Below are positions 12,967 through 15,478 of a stretch of 15,478 nucleotides of DNA, piece by piece. Source of the DNA: an uncultured Actinomycetes bacterium (GTDB lineage: Bacteria > Actinomycetota > Acidimicrobiia > Acidimicrobiales > RAAP-2); assembly GCA_903830745.1 (NCBI GenBank), contig CAIKVF010000046.1, positions 1-15,478 of the forward strand. The letters are read 5' to 3'. The notes below the pieces were generated by a model. The model was not told where the DNA came from. It searched no databases and worked only from the letters and a program-made list of their open reading frames with translations. Position 1 is the first letter of the stretch. Each line of letters begins with the position of its first letter. Position numbers and translations under genes: made by a program.

Positions 12967-13323
12967 ATGAATCCGACCGACCTAATTGACCGCGACTCAC
13001 TTCGCGACGACATTCCAGCATTCCGCCCAGGTGACACCCTCGTCGTACACGTACGTGTTGTTGAAGGTACCCGTGAGCGTATCCAGCTCTTCAAGGGCAT
13101 CGTAATTCGCCGCCAGGGTTCTGGTCTTCAGGAAACCTTCACCGTTCGTAAGGTGAGCTTCGGTGTTGGTGTTGAGCGTACGTTCCCAGTTCACGCTCCA
13201 ACAATCGCAAAGATTGAAGTTGAGTCATTCGGTGACATTCGACGCGCCAAGTTGTACTACCTCCGTGACCTACGTGGAAAAGCCGCGAAGATCAAGGAAT
13301 TGCGCGTTACCGAAAAAGCTTAA
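12967..13323 (+). CDS. rplS: 50S ribosomal protein L19
   Basis: L19 sits at the interface of the 30S and 50S subunits. The 118-residue product has the family patterns [59 protein letters not shown] and [20 protein letters not shown]. Start ATG with a purine-rich site upstream. Overuse of CGT, GGT and similar optimal codons fits high expression. It follows trmD by 56 bases with its own probable promoter. Confidence 0.98.
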   Translation: MNPTDLIDRDSLRDDIPAFRPGDTLVVHVRVVEGTRERIQLFKGIVIRRQGSGLQETFTVRKVSFGVGVERTFPVHAPTIAKIEVESFGDIRRAKLYYLRDLRGKAAKIKELRVTEKA

Positions 13324-13326
13324 TCT
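13321..13326 (+). promoter_or_regulatory. putative -10 box TAATCT of leaderless DUF2469 gene
   Basis: TAATCT, whose first three bases are the rplS stop codon, ends 6 bases before the ATG at 13333. No ribosome binding site precedes the ATG, and the geometry equals that before rsmD, smc and ffh. Confidence 0.4.
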
Positions 13327-13332
13327 GCCTAC

Positions 13333-13632
13333 ATGGCTGATGAAGAGCTTGATGACTACGAGTCGACACTCGAACTCGCACTAGTTCAGGAATACAAAGC
13401 TGTAGTCGGCATGTTCGACTTCGCAATCGAAACTGATCGTCGTTTCTATCTCGCTAATGATGTTGCCGTTGACGTTAAGTCGAGTGGCAATCCAACACTT
13501 CTAGAAGTAAACCTCACTGATGCTTGGGTGTGGGACATGTACCGCTCAGCTCGTTTCGTTCCTTCGGTACGAATTCTGACCTTTCGCGATGTCAATATTG
13601 AACGTCTTCCCAAGGAAGACTTACAGCCCTAA
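13333..13632 (+). CDS. DUF2469 protein, actinobacteria-specific
   Basis: A 99-residue protein of the DUF2469 family, whose function is unknown. Recognisable conserved stretches are DDYESTLELALVQEYKAVVGMFDF, ETDRRFYLAND, and LTDAWVWDMYRSARFVPSVRILTFRDVNIE. In most actinobacteria this gene follows rplS-lepB-rnhB, for example Rv2901c in Mycobacterium tuberculosis; here it follows rplS directly, without lepB or rnhB between. It is a useful lineage marker. No transmembrane segment or catalytic motif is visible. Confidence 0.9.
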   Translation: MADEELDDYESTLELALVQEYKAVVGMFDFAIETDRRFYLANDVAVDVKSSGNPTLLEVNLTDAWVWDMYRSARFVPSVRILTFRDVNIERLPKEDLQP

Positions 13633-13635
13633 GTA

Positions 13636-14094
13636 ATGCCACTTACGCACCGGAAATTTTCATTAGCCGAACTTCATGATGCACCGGGCGCGCTTAACGC
13701 CGGGAACATTCTTTTCTCGTGCAGTGACGCTGACAGTGTGATGTGCTTGGCATCACTTCGTGGAGACCTTTCATCATCTGTTGGGATCTGGCTCGAGGTG
13801 GGTAACGACTATCCAGCCGCACTCTGCGCCAGAGACATTGCAACCCTCAGCTGGCTCGTAGATCTGCGAGAGGTTGTAATTTCTGGCGATGATGCAGATG
13901 CTCAGGCAGAAGTTGTTCGAGCAATGTTGAGCGACGAAGAAATTACGTTCTCAAATAAAGTTGCAAACATTGTTGGTGCGTACAACCGACCACCACCACC
14001 AAACCCCATTCGGGTATGGAGCTATGAAAATGGCTCACTGCACTGTGGCACTGACGTTCTTTCGCCAGACCCCTCAGGCAATACGTTCGCCTAA
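13636..14094 (+). CDS. small protein resembling part of a luciferase-like monooxygenase
   Basis: A 152-residue protein I do not recognise with certainty. Two segments resemble luciferase-like (F420- or FMN-dependent) monooxygenases: YPAALCARDIATLSWLVDLR (59-78), like the family's ARDxATLDxLSGGR turn, and AEVVRAMLSDEEITF (91-105) through RPPPPNPIRVW (118-128), like its EVVRALLTGEPVTF...RPPPxxPPIWV segment. A complete enzyme is over 300 residues, so this would be a fragment or a minimised fold without most of the TIM barrel; catalysis is doubtful. The ATG follows the DUF2469 stop by three bases. Its last 21 bases overlap the convergent PPOX gene. Confidence 0.6.
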   Translation: MPLTHRKFSLAELHDAPGALNAGNILFSCSDADSVMCLASLRGDLSSSVGIWLEVGNDYPAALCARDIATLSWLVDLREVVISGDDADAQAEVVRAMLSDEEITFSNKVANIVGAYNRPPPPNPIRVWSYENGSLHCGTDVLSPDPSGNTFA

Positions 14095-14496
14095 TTCTTG
14101 GGGCTGCATTGAAATGCGGTCTGGCTGAATGCGAACGGTCACTCGAACTTCAGTTTCACTCCTAAACGGGTAGGAATCCACGCCTAAGTATTTCTTCGCC
14201 AGTTGGTCAATCATTGCGTCAGCGCCATCGGTGGTGAACTGAGTGACTGTTCCCATAACTGCAATGCAGACGTACGGATCATCAGGATCGGTCAGTGACA
14301 CTGCAACGCGAGCGTCGGTTGCAAGGTTTCGCGCCTTTGATCTTCCAAGAGCGGTATTGATGATTATGTCGTTTCCATCGAGCATTACCCACACCGGCGT
14401 AACGTTTGGCGAACCGTCAGGCATAAGGGTCGCGACGTGTGCGAGCACCTTTTTCTCAAAGATTGCGTGGGATGCGGGTGTGAATGTGTCAGTCAT
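14074..14496 (-). CDS. PPOX-class F420-dependent oxidoreductase family protein
   Basis: A 140-residue split-barrel flavin-fold protein of the pyridoxamine-phosphate-oxidase superfamily, resembling the F420-binding group typified by mycobacterial Rv1155. Visible features: VLAHVATLMPDGSPNVTPVWVMLDG (the first beta hairpin of the cofactor site), IIINTALGRSKARNLATDARVAVSLTDPDDPY (phosphate-contacting Arg/Lys stretch), and IDQLAKKYLGVDSYPFR (family helix and loop). The substrate is not predictable; relatives reduce biliverdin, quinones or aflatoxin-like compounds with reduced F420. Start ATG with AGGAG five bases upstream on the minus strand. It is divergent from nfo and its 3' end overlaps the preceding plus-strand gene by 21 bases. 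Confidence 0.88.
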   Translation of the reverse strand: MTDTFTPASHAIFEKKVLAHVATLMPDGSPNVTPVWVMLDGNDIIINTALGRSKARNLATDARVAVSLTDPDDPYVCIAVMGTVTQFTTDGADAMIDQLAKKYLGVDSYPFRSETEVRVTVRIQPDRISMQPQELGERIA

Positions 14497-14530
14497 TACT
14501 GCTCCTGTCGAGATTGCTGCTTTTGGCTAC

Positions 14531-14536
14531 TAGTTT
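14531..14536 (+). promoter_or_regulatory. putative -10 box TAGTTT of leaderless nfo promoter
   Basis: TAGTTT (TANNNT) lies in the 47-base divergent gap between the PPOX gene and nfo and ends 7 bases before the ATG at 14544. There is no ribosome binding site before that ATG. The minus-strand promoter for the PPOX gene must share this short gap or reach into nfo; I see only a weak TACAGT (14538-14543 reversed). Confidence 0.42.
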
Positions 14537-14543
14537 TACTGTA

Positions 14544-15478
14544 ATGAACATTGGTGCACATGTACGCGGTGGAGGGAAACTTACACCCTCGCTTGACGCT
14601 GGGGTGGAGATTGGGGCTACCTCAATTCAAATCTTTACCCAGAGTCCTCGAATGTGGAAGCCGTCTCTCTATGAGGACAAAGTCCTAGCCAACTTCCGCG
14701 AAGTTCAGGCAGCTCACCCAACCATCAAAGACACCTTCTGTCACGCCACCTATCTCATCAATCTCGCGAGCCCGAACAAAGAGCTCTATGAAAAATCAAT
14801 TCTCTGTCTCACCACCAACCTCACCGTAGGTAGGGGAATGGGCGCAAAGGGTGTTGTTGTCCACACGGGTAGCCACATGGGTGAGGGTTTTGAAAAAGCG
14901 TTGCCACAAATCGCTGAAGCATTTATGCGCGCACTTGACGGCGCTGGCAAGTCTCCTAAGGGCGTAGACGACTGTCCCATCTTGATCGAGAACACTGCTG
15001 GTGCTGGCGGCACGGTTGGAAGAAGTTTCGACGAAATTGAAGCAATGATCAATGCGTGTGGAAAAGATGAACGACTCGGACTCTGTATTGACACCCAGCA
15101 CCTCTGGGCGAGTGGATTTGATTTCTCGACACTCGAGGGAGCGAAGCAATTGGTGAAAGAAGTTGATTCACGCATTGGTATGGACCGACTCAAGTGTTTT
15201 CACCTCAATGACTCAAAGATTGAACTCGGTGGCAACAAAGATCGCCACGCGAACATTGACGAGGGAACCATTGGCTCAAAGGGTCTCGCTGCACTTATGG
15301 GTCACCCAAAGATCCGTAACATTCCAATGCTGCTCGAAGTTCCTGGCGACGGAGACGGTCCACGCGCTGTGGACGTTAAAAAAGCTGAAAAGACATACGC
15401 ACAGGGACTTGCGATGTATGGGGTTACCGCAAAACCCGCAAGTTCAAAAGTAAAGTCTGCAACGAAGAAGGCTGCGCC
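14544..15478 (+). CDS. nfo: deoxyribonuclease IV (endonuclease IV), 3' end outside window
   Basis: Nfo is a zinc AP endonuclease that cleaves 5' to abasic sites and removes blocked 3' ends, acting after glycosylases such as MutM. The reading frame stays open to the right edge (311 codons seen). It begins MNIGAHVRGGGKLTPSLDAG and matches the family throughout. All expected metal-ligand motifs are present: CHATYLINLAS, VVHTGSH, LIENTAGAG, CIDTQHLWASGFD, FHLNDSK, DRHANIDEG and LLEVPG. These hold the His, Glu and Asp residues of the three-metal site. The catalytic domain ends near AMYGV; after it a Lys/Ala/Ser-rich tail (AKPASSKVKSATKKAA) runs off the window. ATG at 14544 is the only start giving the family N-terminus. 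Confidence 0.95.
   Translation, partial: MNIGAHVRGGGKLTPSLDAGVEIGATSIQIFTQSPRMWKPSLYEDKVLANFREVQAAHPTIKDTFCHATYLINLASPNKELYEKSILCLTTNLTVGRGMGAKGVVVHTGSHMGEGFEKALPQIAEAFMRALDGAGKSPKGVDDCPILIENTAGAGGTVGRSFDEIEAMINACGKDERLGLCIDTQHLWASGFDFSTLEGAKQLVKEVDSRIGMDRLKCFHLNDSKIELGGNKDRHANIDEGTIGSKGLAALMGHPKIRNIPMLLEVPGDGDGPRAVDVKKAEKTYAQGLAMYGVTAKPASSKVKSATKKAA

Overview
The window is a gene-dense chromosomal segment from an actinobacterium (Actinomycetota). Base composition is near 50% G+C. The order rsmD-coaD-(SepIVA-like)-DUF177-rpmF-plsX-acpP-rnc-mutM-smc-ftsY-ffh-rpsP-khpA-rimM-trmD-rplS-DUF2469 is the actinobacterial housekeeping block. The SepIVA-like protein and DUF2469 are actinobacterial hallmarks, and a likely F420-dependent flavin-fold oxidoreductase fits too. 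Moderate G+C and very short intergenic gaps suggest an aquatic, somewhat streamlined lineage, perhaps Acidimicrobiia; that placement is inference. I see no mobile element, CRISPR array, tRNA or rRNA gene, and no gene-free stretch longer than about 70 bases.

Layout: 1-492 is the 3' end of recG. 519-2957 holds rsmD, coaD, a coiled-coil division protein, DUF177 and rpmF, tightly packed with start/stop overlaps. 2959-4294 is the lipid pair plsX and acpP, separated by 61 bases containing a 17-bp palindrome and a likely acpP promoter. 4303-5887 is rnc overlapping mutM. 5925-11008 is smc, ftsY and ffh (chromosome organisation and signal-recognition-particle targeting). 11079-13323 is the ribosome block rpsP-khpA-rimM-trmD-rplS. 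13333-14094 holds DUF2469 and a small protein resembling part of a luciferase-like monooxygenase. On the minus strand, 14074-14496 is a PPOX-fold oxidoreductase. From 14544 to the right edge is nfo (endonuclease IV), open at its 3' end.

Most genes are routine, but several proteins depart from near-invariant family features. (i) The SMC protein is only 842 residues. It has both ATPase head halves but no recognisable hinge domain and shortened arms, so it looks like a hinge-less SMC. (ii) MutM keeps its N-terminal catalytic Pro-Glu, a Lys and the zinc finger, but has replaced the residues that hold the lesion phosphate and fill the base void. (iii) TrmD carries Glu where the family has its catalytic Asp. 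(iv) Ffh carries Tyr in the usually invariant DGDARGG loop. (v) Five genes share a TANNNT box ending exactly 6 or 7 bases before the start codon, the signature of leaderless transcription. These are readings by eye against remembered family patterns; no alignment, HMM or structure prediction was run.
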